From: Zymoseptoria tritici IPO323
Lineage: Eukaryota > Ascomycota > Dothideomycetes > Mycosphaerellales > Mycosphaerellaceae
Direction: 5' to 3'
Assembly (NCBI RefSeq): GCF_000219625.1
Contig: NC_018209.1
Coordinates: 744,001 to 808,000, forward strand
DNA: 64,000 nt
In this document: one piece after another, positions 1 to 9,524 of the stretch
Position numbering within the stretch: position 1 is the first letter of the stretch
Layout: every line of letters starts with the position of its first letter
Made by a program: the position numbers and the translations under genes
The notes under the pieces: model-generated
The model's database searches: none
What the model was told of the DNA's origin: nothing
Seen by the model: only the letters and a program-made list of their open reading frames with translations

Positions 1-2
1 TT

Positions 3-578
3 CCATTCTACGGCTATGACGACCAATCTATCGTCGCCTCAGTCGTGTCCGCGGACAGCACTGCAACAATCCTCCACCTCAACTGTCCGCCAGGGACCGA
101 TCAAAACGACTGCGGCCTCTTCCCATCTCAAACTCTGACCATCGGCCCGAGCACATACCACATGGACCTTGCGGGCGACGGATTCACAGGCACGCAAGAC
201 TGTATGTCCACTTCCATCTGCGTTGAGTCGAATGGAGGCGAGGGAGCCAATTATCCTGGTGTTTCGACGACGACCTACACATCGGAGGAGCTTGAGAGTA
301 TGCTGGTTACGGTCACCGCTGGAGCGAGTCTACTGGGAAGGAACGGAGCTGCGGCTACGACCTCTGGAGCAAGTGAATCGTCGTCGTCTGCTACGGCTGA
401 ATTGACGACGTTGACGGGAGGACGACCGCAAGAAACTGGTACGGCGTCCTCGAGCGTTTCAATGTCGTCGACGAGCTCCGCGGGTTCGCAGGCCACGGAA
501 ACGGGTGGTGCAGCAACAAATGTTGGGTTGATGGGCGGTGTACTGACAGCGGCGTTGGGTGTGATGGTCTGTTTGTAA
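3..578 (+). CDS. GPI-anchored cell-wall/surface protein, 3' part only
   Basis: The frame is open from the left edge of the window, so the gene starts upstream and only about 191 residues are visible. The visible part begins FYGYDDQSIVASV, followed by a small domain with cysteines (LHLNCPPG, NDCGLFP, QDCMSTSICVES). This gives way to a Ser/Thr/Gly/Ala-rich stalk (about residues 100-165) and a hydrophobic C-terminus (GLMGGVLTAALGVMVCL). A Ser/Thr-rich stalk plus a C-terminal hydrophobic tail after small residues is the usual fungal GPI-anchor layout, so the protein probably sits in the plasma membrane or cell wall. I do not recognise a catalytic domain, and the specific function is unknown. The neighbouring gene on the right is convergent, with its stop 62 bp away. 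The GPI-type end is clear; identity beyond that is not. Confidence 0.7.
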   Translation, partial: PFYGYDDQSIVASVVSADSTATILHLNCPPGTDQNDCGLFPSQTLTIGPSTYHMDLAGDGFTGTQDCMSTSICVESNGGEGANYPGVSTTTYTSEELESMLVTVTAGASLLGRNGAAATTSGASESSSSATAELTTLTGGRPQETGTASSSVSMSSTSSAGSQATETGGAATNVGLMGGVLTAALGVMVCL

Positions 579-640
579 CAGCGGTCTTTGGCACGGAGCA
601 GGTCCGGTCGATCTAATGATGTAGCATTGATTATCTTTTG

Positions 641-2208
641 CTACAACGAATTTCGCCTCCTCCTCGCTATAGGTAGCATCGGCTCTCCCTCGATCGAACC
701 TCTGAGACTGTTCATTTTGCTATCGCCAAGTCTGGCAGTCATCTTTTTCGCCAACTTCACGATGGGCTCATCAATGAAAGCGGTCAGATACTTCGAGAGG
801 AGCAGGTTCGGAGGCAACACGATACCCACGCATACCAGAAACCGCGTGCTCAACCCCATCGGACCAATGTCTGGGATCCACCATGCATAATCCCAGCGAG
901 TCCCTACGAGTGGGCTGACAACCTTACCACCGACAAGAGCCATCAGTCTATGTCCGACGGTTTTCTGGAAAACGAGGTGGCTGAGGTACAAAGCGAAGCT
1001 CACTTTCCCCAGGAATCTCATCGTTTTCCCAGAGAAACAACGCTGGATCCATTCTAGGCGGAGGACACCGTAAACGAAGAGCAATGCACCCCAGCTTTCC
1101 CAATATCGGTAGTATATCGATTCGTCGTAAGCTTTTGGGATGAGCTTGCCAAGAGTCATATAGCCGGGAGTCTTTGTTGCGTATTCGATGTGACTGGGTC
1201 TATGGGGCATGGCTAGCAGATACCAGCCAGCGAAGAAGATTGTGTGCAATGCGAAAGATCGATTTGCTGGTGAGGTCGTCTGGAGCAGCCGAGCGTCCAG
1301 CTTCCACACGTCGTTCACGGCGAGAACAAATCCGAAGACGAAGTCCGCCATGCTCCATTTGAGTGCCAATTGTAGGGAGATCGCCGCCGCTACGAAGAGC
1401 AGTGCTGTCGGTATGAGCGCTCTCCCGCGTCTCGAACCCGGCGCGATCAAGGAGTACAGTCCCAGGATCACAAAGATCAACATGCTGCCCTTGAGCTCGA
1501 CTGGGATCGTCCACATGACCATGTTGTAGGGAAACCACCAAAGGTTATTCTCGTGCTCCTGGAACGGATTCAGATACTCAGCGCTGCGTGTGAGAGCGAC
1601 CCATATTTCGGCGAAGAGATTGTCTTGTAGAGGCAATTCCTCCACCGGGAGGATGAGTCCGGGTACGTGAAGGAGGAAAGCGTAAAGAAGTGTCACCGCC
1701 ACGCATGGTGCATATAGTCGGACTGGACGACGCAGCACGGCGCTGAGCAGTGACCATTGCGTTGATTTCTGCTGTCGTAGCTTTTTCAAATGGCCAAGGC
1801 TGAGGACGTAGCCGGAGAGTACGAAGAAGATGACCACGGCAGGGTTTCCGCCGTGCCAGAGAATGTTAACGAAGGGCAAGGAAGCAAAGTGGTGATGGCC
1901 TTCTTGTCCAAAGCCAAACTCGTGCCAGCCCTCCGTGAAGTCGCTGGTCCCTGCAAGTGGAGTATGGTCAGCGTATGCCTCAGTCGCACCAGGGCAAGGC
2001 TATGTCCCTCTGCCTGCTTCATTTTTGATCGCGTACAGTGATGAATAAAGACTATCACCGCGGCGAGACCACGGAGGCCATCCAAGTAGCCTGTCGAGGA
2101 TCGTTCGTTCAGCGGAGACGGCTCGTTCAGATTCGAATGCGCATCGTCCCTTTCATGCGGTCGTGGAGAAAGTCTTCTTCCATCCTCTTCTCCCATGTCG
2201 TCTACCAT
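641..2208 (-). CDS. Acyltransferase-3 family membrane O-acyltransferase A
   Basis: The coding sequence is complement(join(641..1950,2037..2208)), 493 residues. The ATG at 2208 opens a charged cytosolic N-terminus, then the family signature YLDGLRGLAAVIVFIHH. An 86-bp intron (GTACGC donor, CTTGCAG acceptor) splits the Trp codon of FIHHW. After the splice come FFVLSGYVLS, many hydrophobic helices, a conserved Arg-rich patch (RRPVRLYAPC) and the late motif FLGKVSFALYLSHL. These are hallmarks of the acyltransferase-3 family (OafA/YrhL-like), multi-spanning proteins that move acetyl or longer acyl groups onto extracytoplasmic sugars. The gene is head to head with the propeller-like gene at 2707, and two further family members lie at 7366-8697 and 32589-34100. 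The acceptor is unknown; a cell-surface or secreted glycan is likely from the mannosyltransferase neighbours. Family call firm, substrate inferred. Confidence 0.88.
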
Positions 2209-2706
2209 ATGCGAATATTCACGCCGTCCGGGCCTGGCGTGTGTTCAAGGTGTTCTGACTCGTTGTCTTGATCTCACATCGAAGAACGACTTGTGCCAGC
2301 AGGTCGCCAGCAGCATGCCGGATTTGGCCATGACCCCCGTATGTACGATGAGAAGTCTCGACTCTCCGCTCGAGGAGTCGTCCGGTCCGAGAACCCGAGG
2401 TGTTTAACATGGTTGGTGGCACGGAGCTACAGTAAGGTACAGTAGTACCGAGTTGCTTCGACCAGAATTTGCAGCCCACGAATGTCCACCGCGGGCGCTT
2501 TTGGTCCACCGCATTTCCCCGCATACCTTATTACCTCCTACCCCCTAGTCGGTCACGATCCTGGTACGCTAAGATTGCGCTAGAGATTAGCTGAAAGCCT
2601 CGGGAAAATATCCTTCATCCTGGAACTTGCCGTCCTACACCCCTGGACGTCGTGAGTCGCGCGCACGAGCTCAAGAGTCCTCCTCCCAAGACTGCTGGAA
2701 CCGTTC
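2209..2706. promoter_or_regulatory. Divergent intergenic region between acyltransferase A and propeller protein A
   Basis: About 500 bp separates two divergent start codons and should hold both promoters. I found no canonical TATA box and no convincing ORF. The equivalent spacer of the second pair (34101-35058) is longer and I saw no long shared block by eye. Confidence 0.5.
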
Positions 2707-4305
2707 ATGATGGATCACAGGACGAATCGACCGGCCTGGAGTCGCTTGTCGCGATGGCATCAAAAACCCAAGCTGTTCTACGCGCCCTTGGCCTTGATGT
2801 GCCTTTTTCTGTTATTTTACGGCTGGCGATCTGATACTGTAAGCGAATCGATACACGACCTGTCTGGCTTCTCACCTGGACATGTTCAGAGTCCGGATTC
2901 GAAGCAGGCCGCAGGAATCGGCCATGTGGAGGCTCCGTTGCCAGACGACGTCAAAGTCGACCCTCCAAGCTTGAAAAATCCGAGCCTAGGAGACAAAACT
3001 GACGATCGTCTGAAGACGCCGGTCACGCATGATGCAGCTGAAAAGCCAGCAAAGAAGCCCGCAGGAAAGCCTACAGATCCGGCGCATAAACCGGGCGAAT
3101 TGAGTCCACACGATGTCGCAGAAGCCGAATACTTGAGCGAAAAACCAAACCATCGAGAAATCTTCTCGCTAACCACCCGGGATCGGAAATACATGGGCGT
3201 GTACTGGAACGAAGAACTCGGTTACAATCCCAACCTCATTCCCCACCCGACGAAATCCGATCAACATATCATTGTTGCGCAGCACCTACGGCCAAACGCG
3301 ACGGACGTGGACAGCAAACAGCTTGTCTGCTCTGCTAGCTTCATAGACGGCTCTATGGTGTGCGACAAGCATCCAGTGGATCTGGACACCGACCCTGCGA
3401 TACTCGGCAATTGCACTGGTGAAATGGCATTTGGCAATTCGGGCACTGGGCCGCACGACGCGCGTCTTTTCTACGGACCCAATGATCCATTCCTGATGTA
3501 CGGCTCGCAGTCCGTACACGCCTGCTTCGGGCAGTGGCTGCATGACGCCCGCATGGTTCTTGATGCGTTTGCAGTCGAGCGGCCTAAGGTCGTCCTCTTC
3601 AAGAACGCCACAGAAATTATGCGTCCACCTCCATGGCGTCAACTCGAGAAGAACTTTTTCGTCTTCTGGGACGGCAATGGTGCCCCGTTCGTCCACCACG
3701 ACATCTATCCCAAACGAGTGTTTGCACAACTCGACCCAAGTGGCACCATCGGAGAAGATCTAGCTCCACAAGCTGCCAGCAGTGATGAAAGATGCATGGC
3801 CGCCTACATGCCCCATGTGAGAAAAGCCGGGGGAGAAGTCATCCATCAAGCGACCAACTCTCTGACCATCACGCTTTGCAAACGAGCGGACTCGAGCTGC
3901 GTTCCCACCGATGACAACACCTTCATCATGCACATTTTCCAGCACAAGGCCGGATACAGCTTCCATGTCGTCTACGAGCCCTACGTCATTCTCTTCCGCC
4001 GTACCGCTCCCTTTCAGGTGCACGCCATCTCTCAGCGTCCCATCTGGATACACGGCCGTGGACCATTTACGACAGAAACCAACGCGAACCGTTATTGGGG
4101 CAAGCCGGAGGCCGTCCCGGAAAACCATACCGAGTCGTTCTACGTTACTTCCATGAGTTGGAAGACGCCGGGTCAGAAGTACACCGGCTACTTGGACGAT
4201 GTGATGTTCTTGGCGTTTGGTGTGGAAGACACGACGTCCGGAATCATTGATGTGAAGGCTGGAGACTTGGTGCAAGACTTGGCATTTTGTGACAGCGTTT
4301 TGTGA
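2707..4305 (+). CDS. Type II membrane protein with propeller-like glycan-enzyme domain (copy A)
   Basis: A single exon of 532 residues. The N-terminus is a short basic cytosolic tail, then a transmembrane anchor around residues 22-38 (LFYAPLALMCLFLLFYGW), then a Pro/Lys-rich linker to about residue 140 and a large lumenal domain. Motifs shared with the protein at 35059-36507 include NPNLIPHP, GPHDARLFYG, EKNFFVFW, HHDIYPKRVFAQL, IHQATNSL, DDNTFIM, YEPYVILF, TAPFQVHAIS and LDDVMFLAFGVED. The repeated Asp-containing blades resemble five-bladed beta-propeller glycosidase/phosphorylase folds (GH43/GH130-like), but I cannot assign a family. Topology and neighbours suggest a Golgi or surface enzyme acting on glycans. 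It is divergent from acyltransferase A and convergent with the OCH1-like gene. Alternatives are a beta-mannosyltransferase-type or a non-catalytic sugar-binding protein. Confidence 0.75.
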   Translation: MMDHRTNRPAWSRLSRWHQKPKLFYAPLALMCLFLLFYGWRSDTVSESIHDLSGFSPGHVQSPDSKQAAGIGHVEAPLPDDVKVDPPSLKNPSLGDKTDDRLKTPVTHDAAEKPAKKPAGKPTDPAHKPGELSPHDVAEAEYLSEKPNHREIFSLTTRDRKYMGVYWNEELGYNPNLIPHPTKSDQHIIVAQHLRPNATDVDSKQLVCSASFIDGSMVCDKHPVDLDTDPAILGNCTGEMAFGNSGTGPHDARLFYGPNDPFLMYGSQSVHACFGQWLHDARMVLDAFAVERPKVVLFKNATEIMRPPPWRQLEKNFFVFWDGNGAPFVHHDIYPKRVFAQLDPSGTIGEDLAPQAASSDERCMAAYMPHVRKAGGEVIHQATNSLTITLCKRADSSCVPTDDNTFIMHIFQHKAGYSFHVVYEPYVILFRRTAPFQVHAISQRPIWIHGRGPFTTETNANRYWGKPEAVPENHTESFYVTSMSWKTPGQKYTGYLDDVMFLAFGVEDTTSGIIDVKAGDLVQDLAFCDSVL

Positions 4306-4554
4306 GGTGGGGGAGCACGGCTTGAAACGAATAGAACGGGTGGGATCTTTGAGCATTTTGGACGGCGTTAAGGAGGGTCAGGAGCAGTCCGATCATAGGA
4401 AATGTTGTTCATGTATCTTTACAAGCCAAAAGGTTGTCTACAATCGCTTTCCGAAGTCTTATCGCCTGGTAAACTCCTGTCTATGAAATCATGGTGGTTG
4501 GTCTGTATTCGCTACGCTAAACGCTGCAATCACTCAAATTTCTCCACGCTCTCA

Positions 4555-5700
4555 TCACGCATCTCTCGCCTGCGTCGTCCGAATCATCTCGCTCTGCTGC
4601 TGCTGCGACAGCTTCGAGAAAGCACCAACATTCTCGTCCCACAATTCTACACAGGCCTTGTTCCAATTACATCGCTCCACCTCGCCATAGACCGGGTGCT
4701 TACGCCGTGGGTGCTTGGACGTCCATCCGGAAGCGTGGAAGTGATGCTTCACCAAGGCCCGAGAACCGGAGTGTGTGCCGCTCCGTGAGTGGCCAGTCCC
4801 AGCGGCGAAGGCCTCCGCAGGCAGTACCAGCGTGCCGCCTACGAGTGTGCTGTCGGACATGTCGTGGAAGTTCTCTGACCACGTCACTTCCCGGCCGATT
4901 GTGGCGGACATGTGGGCTAGGATGGCGTGGGTGAAGGCCGATGGTCCGGTGCCGGACAGGACTTGGTCGAAGTCGAGATCGAGGTCTGCGATGGCTTTGC
5001 CGGATTCTGTGGAGAGGCGCTTGAGCCATTGAAGGATGTCTTCGACCAGGGTGAGCATTGCTGGGTGGCCTGGCTTGGTGAGGAAGGTCCATTGGCAGAA
5101 GGACTGGGCTTTGGAGCCGAGTATGGGATGCGTGAGGAAGTCTGGCTCGTCGGTTTCAATACCGATGATCATGTCCACGGAGCTCTCCTCGAATCGCGAA
5201 GGTATGAATCTGGAAATGGGAGATAAAGCTTCCGCGTCGATGTCTGCCCAGAGTCCACCTTCCACATACATGATGAGGTAGCGGAGGAGGTCCGCTTGGA
5301 TAATCTTGAGACGACCGTCGAGAGCTTTGAAGATTTTCACAATGTCTGGCCGGCCGAATCCTTTGGGACCAAAATGTTGCTCGACGTACGCAACGGCATT
5401 ACCGTCGGTGAGGACCTCGTACCGCCAATCGGGATTCTTTGCCGTCCATGCTCGTGCTCGTTCGGAGTCTCGGTCTTCAAAGCTCAAGGCGTCCACTTTC
5501 CATGATTGCCACATCTTGTGAGGAATTATATCTGCGTGATCGAACCATGGTCGACGAGGGCCGGAGAGATGTGTGCGGCCGACGTAGAAGATGAAGCAGC
5601 AGAGGAGGAAAAGTACGAGTGTCCAGATCTTTCTGAGTGCTGGAGTGCTGCTTGAGGGATGCCACATTTGCAAATTGCCGTTGATTGTCGGCCTGCCCAT
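4555..5700 (-). CDS. OCH1-like alpha-mannosyltransferase (DXD glycosyltransferase)
   Basis: 381 residues from the ATG at 5700. The frame stays open further upstream but that part has no ATG, and the chosen start gives a proper type II topology: short tail, membrane anchor about residues 26-40 (WTLVLFLLCCFIFYV), then a lumenal catalytic domain. It shows IPHKMWQSWK (about 59-68), a conserved ADLLRYLIMYVEGG block and the metal-binding DXD in WADIDAE (D153-I-D155), as in the glycosyltransferase sugar-binding/DXD family (PF04488; yeast Och1, Hoc1). Known members add mannose to N-glycan cores or other mannans in the Golgi, using GDP-mannose and a divalent cation. Fungi carry several paralogues, so this may be a lineage-specific one and not the core Och1. 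It is convergent with the propeller protein and sits in the glycan gene run. Confidence 0.87.
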   Translation of the reverse strand: MGRPTINGNLQMWHPSSSTPALRKIWTLVLFLLCCFIFYVGRTHLSGPRRPWFDHADIIPHKMWQSWKVDALSFEDRDSERARAWTAKNPDWRYEVLTDGNAVAYVEQHFGPKGFGRPDIVKIFKALDGRLKIIQADLLRYLIMYVEGGLWADIDAEALSPISRFIPSRFEESSVDMIIGIETDEPDFLTHPILGSKAQSFCQWTFLTKPGHPAMLTLVEDILQWLKRLSTESGKAIADLDLDFDQVLSGTGPSAFTHAILAHMSATIGREVTWSENFHDMSDSTLVGGTLVLPAEAFAAGTGHSRSGTHSGSRALVKHHFHASGWTSKHPRRKHPVYGEVERCNWNKACVELWDENVGAFSKLSQQQQSEMIRTTQARDA

Positions 5701-7365
5701 CTTCAAGCAATTCTTTGAAATAGTAGAGCACAAGCCTGGTACAATGACGAAGGAGGAAAAGAGTTTGTGTGTAACGTATGGCAAGGTGCCTCATGTAAAC
5801 GCAAGCTCGTGCGAATTAACATACGTATAGCATGATGTGTAGTGAGCATCTCCCTTGGCATCCGCGCCAAGTGCTCCAAATAGACTGAAGGGGAATCTCC
5901 GAACACATCATTCGGCATCGTGTCGTTGCTCGTGGGCTTTCCTCAGGGGAAGGTGTACCACCAGCCTGCTTCGCTCATGGTCCAGCTTCTTCGCGGGCAA
6001 AGGTCTCCCTCGGCGGTGCGATGTTGGCCAGGACAAGCTTGTGACATTGACAATCTGAACAAGCTTCTTGACATCGACAGTAGATTGTTAATCATACTGT
6101 ACCGTGGAGCTGGCGCCGGATTTGCGACCAAGCCAATGAAGAGTGGTCGTGACCAGGATTGAGTCGAAGTCTGCAGTTTAGCTTGTGACTGAAACCGGGC
6201 TACGGCTCGTTTTCCCCACAAGGCCTTTCCCGCTCGATGGATAACCTAGTTGCGATTGAGGAACTGGAGGAGGTGTGGTCGGTGTGTGCGGGGAAGATTG
6301 TGAATTGAAGAATCCGATTGTACCGTGAGCAAGGATTTGTGGCTTACACCTTGTTCGTCCACAGTCTAAACATGCACGTCAGATTTAGGCTTGGTATGCT
6401 TATATATCGATCGCCGCCGGGGTCTGGAAGGTTCAGTCCGGACTCGTTTGCTCCTGAAGATCTTCGCGGTTTCGGGCCAGCACTCTCGATGACAACGATC
6501 TCGAAGGACAGATTGTGGATGCTCAGCTCGGTGCAAATTCCCCGATCGTTTTGAATTGCTTCCGATTAATTGTCGGTCAAAATTTAACGAGCTCACTCGT
6601 ACATATACAACATGTCCCACTGCACGAAGTTGACGGCAGCTCCGAGCCGCGCTCACATGTTCGATTTCGCTTTGTGTCGATAAATCGACTAGCCATATCC
6701 TGGAAATCTCTCCTCATGCCTCGGCCAAGACTGTCAGATCTAATCTGCGATCGAGGCATCATGCACATGGCAGAACAACCTGGAGACGGCCGAGGTGGCA
6801 CTTCGAAACCACTGCTGCAGGAGATAGCGATTCGTTATGCTCTCGGAAGACGCTGTCAGCTTGAGCATGTGATCCACGAATGCTGGAGATGCAGCTGACA
6901 TGAGGACGCCACACTCCATGTATGAGACAATTCTGGGCCGAATGCCTGGTGTCGTGTGATCAATGCCACAACCACCGTTGGCGACATCAGGATCGGCTCC
7001 ACTTATGGTATCCTTGCGATTTTGGTATCGTTGCTGCAGTCGTTGCATTGTCGAGTCCACCGAGGCGTTTTGACGACTGTCTCCACAGGACCTGCAATGG
7101 AGCAACAAGCCATTCCGCTCGGTGCCGCTGCGAGGACGATGCATTTGAGGAAGTACAGATCTCTTCGATCGCAAGGTTTGCGCTATGATCGCAAATCTGG
7201 CCGTCTGCAGAGCCTCATTATCATGGATGGGCAAGGGCTTGGGCAAAACGATGCGGAAACGAACCTCGTCCGCTCGTATCTGTCGGCAAGTTTGCGCTTG
7301 ATCGGTGTAAACATCGATGCTGGTATCGTCTGTAGATGCTGTCGGTATACAGCCGCAATCTTCCA
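5701..7365. other. Intergenic region, no gene recognised
   Basis: About 1.66 kb between the OCH1-like start and the stop of acyltransferase B. Only short overlapping open frames on both strands with no family resemblance, and no repeat visible by eye. It probably holds the OCH1-like promoter and the 3' region of acyltransferase B. Confidence 0.4.
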
Positions 7366-8697
7366 TCATAATACAGAATCCCTCTTGGGCTCGACGTGCT
7401 TCCGAAACAGCCACTGTGCGAACTGTACACTTGGCTCATCCACCAATCTCGTGAAGATCTCTGCTAGATATATCGTCAGAGGAAAGAGGAAAAGCTGAGC
7501 CAGCAAGAAATTGGTCTCGATGCCGAAAATTCCCCAGCGCGGAAGCGGAAAACAATTGATCCACTGCGGTATCGTTTTATCCTGACCCCAACGCAGCAGA
7601 CCTATGGATGCATATACACGATCTCCGACGGACCATAAGACCGGTCCGTGGACGAGATATAAGCCGAAGGATATTCGTCCGAGATACTGGCAAAAGCGTG
7701 TCTCGAAGAAGGAGCGAAGCCACGGGAGCCGTGGGATGGCGAGCATGATAAAGGTCCCGCCCCAGAATCGAAAGAACCAGCCCGGGTCCGAACATGCTCC
7801 AGGGACAAGAAAGGAAAGATAGTACCACCCAGGTGACTCCTTGAAATCCGCAAGCTTGTCGGTCGCCGCGGGTGCGCCGCCGAGGTACATGCCTGCCACG
7901 AGAAGGAAGTAGTACGTCTTCTTCGATTCCGTCAAAATGCGAGAGTAGAACTTGGGCAGCTCGTTTCTGGCGTGTAGCATTTCCATATCGGCGAGCAACA
8001 TGCCGCAGACAAACAAGGCGCTGCCCCAGCCGTCCAGAAGGAACAAGAAATAGAAGATCAGAACACACTGAACGCGAAGGCGCGCGGAAGTCCCGAGTCC
8101 AGCGACGGCAACCAGAACCGTATACACAACCACGGACCCTCGAAACTCGTAGGGTATCGACCAGGCATGGAAGCTGTAATAGCTCAGAGCGATCCCAGCC
8201 CAGAAGTAGCTGAAACCTTTCTGATCCTTGAACCATTTGGAGAGCTCCGCGAGGTACGTCGGTTCGGGCACCATATCACCAGTGGGCAAGAAGTTCAGAA
8301 GATGCCAGCTCGTCATCCAGATGAAGGTGAGCCCAAAGACCGGGAGGAACAATCGTATCCAACGTCGGAACAGCGCAGATCCAACATTGTCCGCAAATTT
8401 GGCCATGTCCCGAGAATGGATAAAATTGAGTGGTTTGGCGGCCAGAACGTACCCGCTGATGAGGTAGAACAAGCCGACGGCGATATGGCCTCCGGTGAAG
8501 AAAATCCGAACAAACGGAAACGCGCCAAAGTAGTACTTTCCCTTGTGTCCGAAGGCATTTTCCAGAACCTGATGCTCCTCCATATGTGTCGCGCCAATGT
8601 GATGCAAGATGTAGACCAGTAGCGCACCGAAACCTCTCAAGCCATCGAGATACGCCGTGCGCCTCAAAGGAGGTGCTGAATTCGTCGTGCTGTCCAT
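7366..8697 (-). CDS. Acyltransferase-3 family membrane O-acyltransferase B
   Basis: A single exon of 443 residues with ATG at 8697. It carries YLDGLRGFGALLVYILHH near the N-terminus, the conserved LFYLISGYVLA, an Arg-containing loop FRRWIRLFLPVF, several long hydrophobic helices (for example CVLIFYFLFLLDG and FLLAQLFLFPLTIYLAEIF) and the late signature YLGRISFGLYLVHGPVL. These place it in the acyltransferase-3 (OafA-like) family, which transfers acyl groups from the cytosolic side to sugars in the secretory lumen or outside. It lacks the intron of acyltransferase A and, unlike A and C, has no head-to-head propeller partner. The upstream neighbour is the MNN2-like gene on the same strand. Family assignment is firm; substrate is inferred from neighbours only. 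Confidence 0.9.
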   Translation of the reverse strand: MDSTTNSAPPLRRTAYLDGLRGFGALLVYILHHIGATHMEEHQVLENAFGHKGKYYFGAFPFVRIFFTGGHIAVGLFYLISGYVLAAKPLNFIHSRDMAKFADNVGSALFRRWIRLFLPVFGLTFIWMTSWHLLNFLPTGDMVPEPTYLAELSKWFKDQKGFSYFWAGIALSYYSFHAWSIPYEFRGSVVVYTVLVAVAGLGTSARLRVQCVLIFYFLFLLDGWGSALFVCGMLLADMEMLHARNELPKFYSRILTESKKTYYFLLVAGMYLGGAPAATDKLADFKESPGWYYLSFLVPGACSDPGWFFRFWGGTFIMLAIPRLPWLRSFFETRFCQYLGRISFGLYLVHGPVLWSVGDRVYASIGLLRWGQDKTIPQWINCFPLPRWGIFGIETNFLLAQLFLFPLTIYLAEIFTRLVDEPSVQFAQWLFRKHVEPKRDSVL

Positions 8698-9524
8698 TTC
8701 ACTGATCCGATTGAAAGTGCTGTTGAGCTCCTTGACTTGGGATTTGCAGTCGTCCGCTCGCTACCTTAGATTTCGGTCGCTCCAGTGATCGCGAGCGCGT
8801 TATGTGAATCCAATTGGGGCACACCTCGTATGACCGGAATCTGCACGGGCATCCATTCTTTGTTGGCGGACGTTTGACGGCCTCGAGTTCTACGTTCGAG
8901 TAGTTGCCTCTCCACGATCGGCGGGGCTCTGGTGGCAGTGATGAGTAAGGTGTGGTTCGCGACTTGGCGGCTATGTGACGGAAATTACTGTGGAGCCGAA
9001 GAGGAGTTCCGTGGGATTGGTGGCCGGATGTCTCCCCCCTTTCACAGCGGCACACGATAGATGTGCAGTCAATAGGAGAGGACCAGTCCAAGTGGATGTG
9101 TGAGACCAACCCGTTCCTCTTGGCCTTTCCAACCATGATCCCAGCTGCGAAAGATCTGGTTGGTCCGCCAGATGCAGCGGAAGGAGCTTCCAGACAAAGG
9201 CAACGCTCAAATATTGATGAGCCGAAGGTACAGCACTCGACGGCCGTTCAGCCGTGCAGTCCAGGCCGACGGCTGATTGTCGAAAGTTCGGTGGTTCGTT
9301 GCTCCCATGGCAGGTGGATGAAAGTGACACGTATCGAACAGCATTGACCACTTTCCAACGACAAGGCTCGCAGAGATTCGGATCATGAGTTGCTCCGCAG
9401 TTGCAACACCACATGGCCGGAAGACGATGGACGACATTGTGTCTCATTACATTGCACAAATCTGTTGGAATTACTCTGGTATAAAACTCGCTAGGACGCA
9501 GAACGAACAAAGAATCAGAGCCAA
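8698..9524. other. Intergenic region with a short cysteine-rich open frame
   Basis: About 830 bp between two minus-strand genes. On the minus strand an ATG at 9414 begins MWCCNCG...LCEPCRW, a cysteine cluster resembling a small zinc-binding motif, in a frame that runs to 8971. I do not recognise a family and cannot show that it is expressed. Otherwise nothing visible. Confidence 0.3.

Noticed and set aside
7577..8236. 219-codon minus-strand frame inside acyltransferase B in another frame
   Set aside because: Overlaps the acyltransferase on the same strand in a different frame and has no motif.
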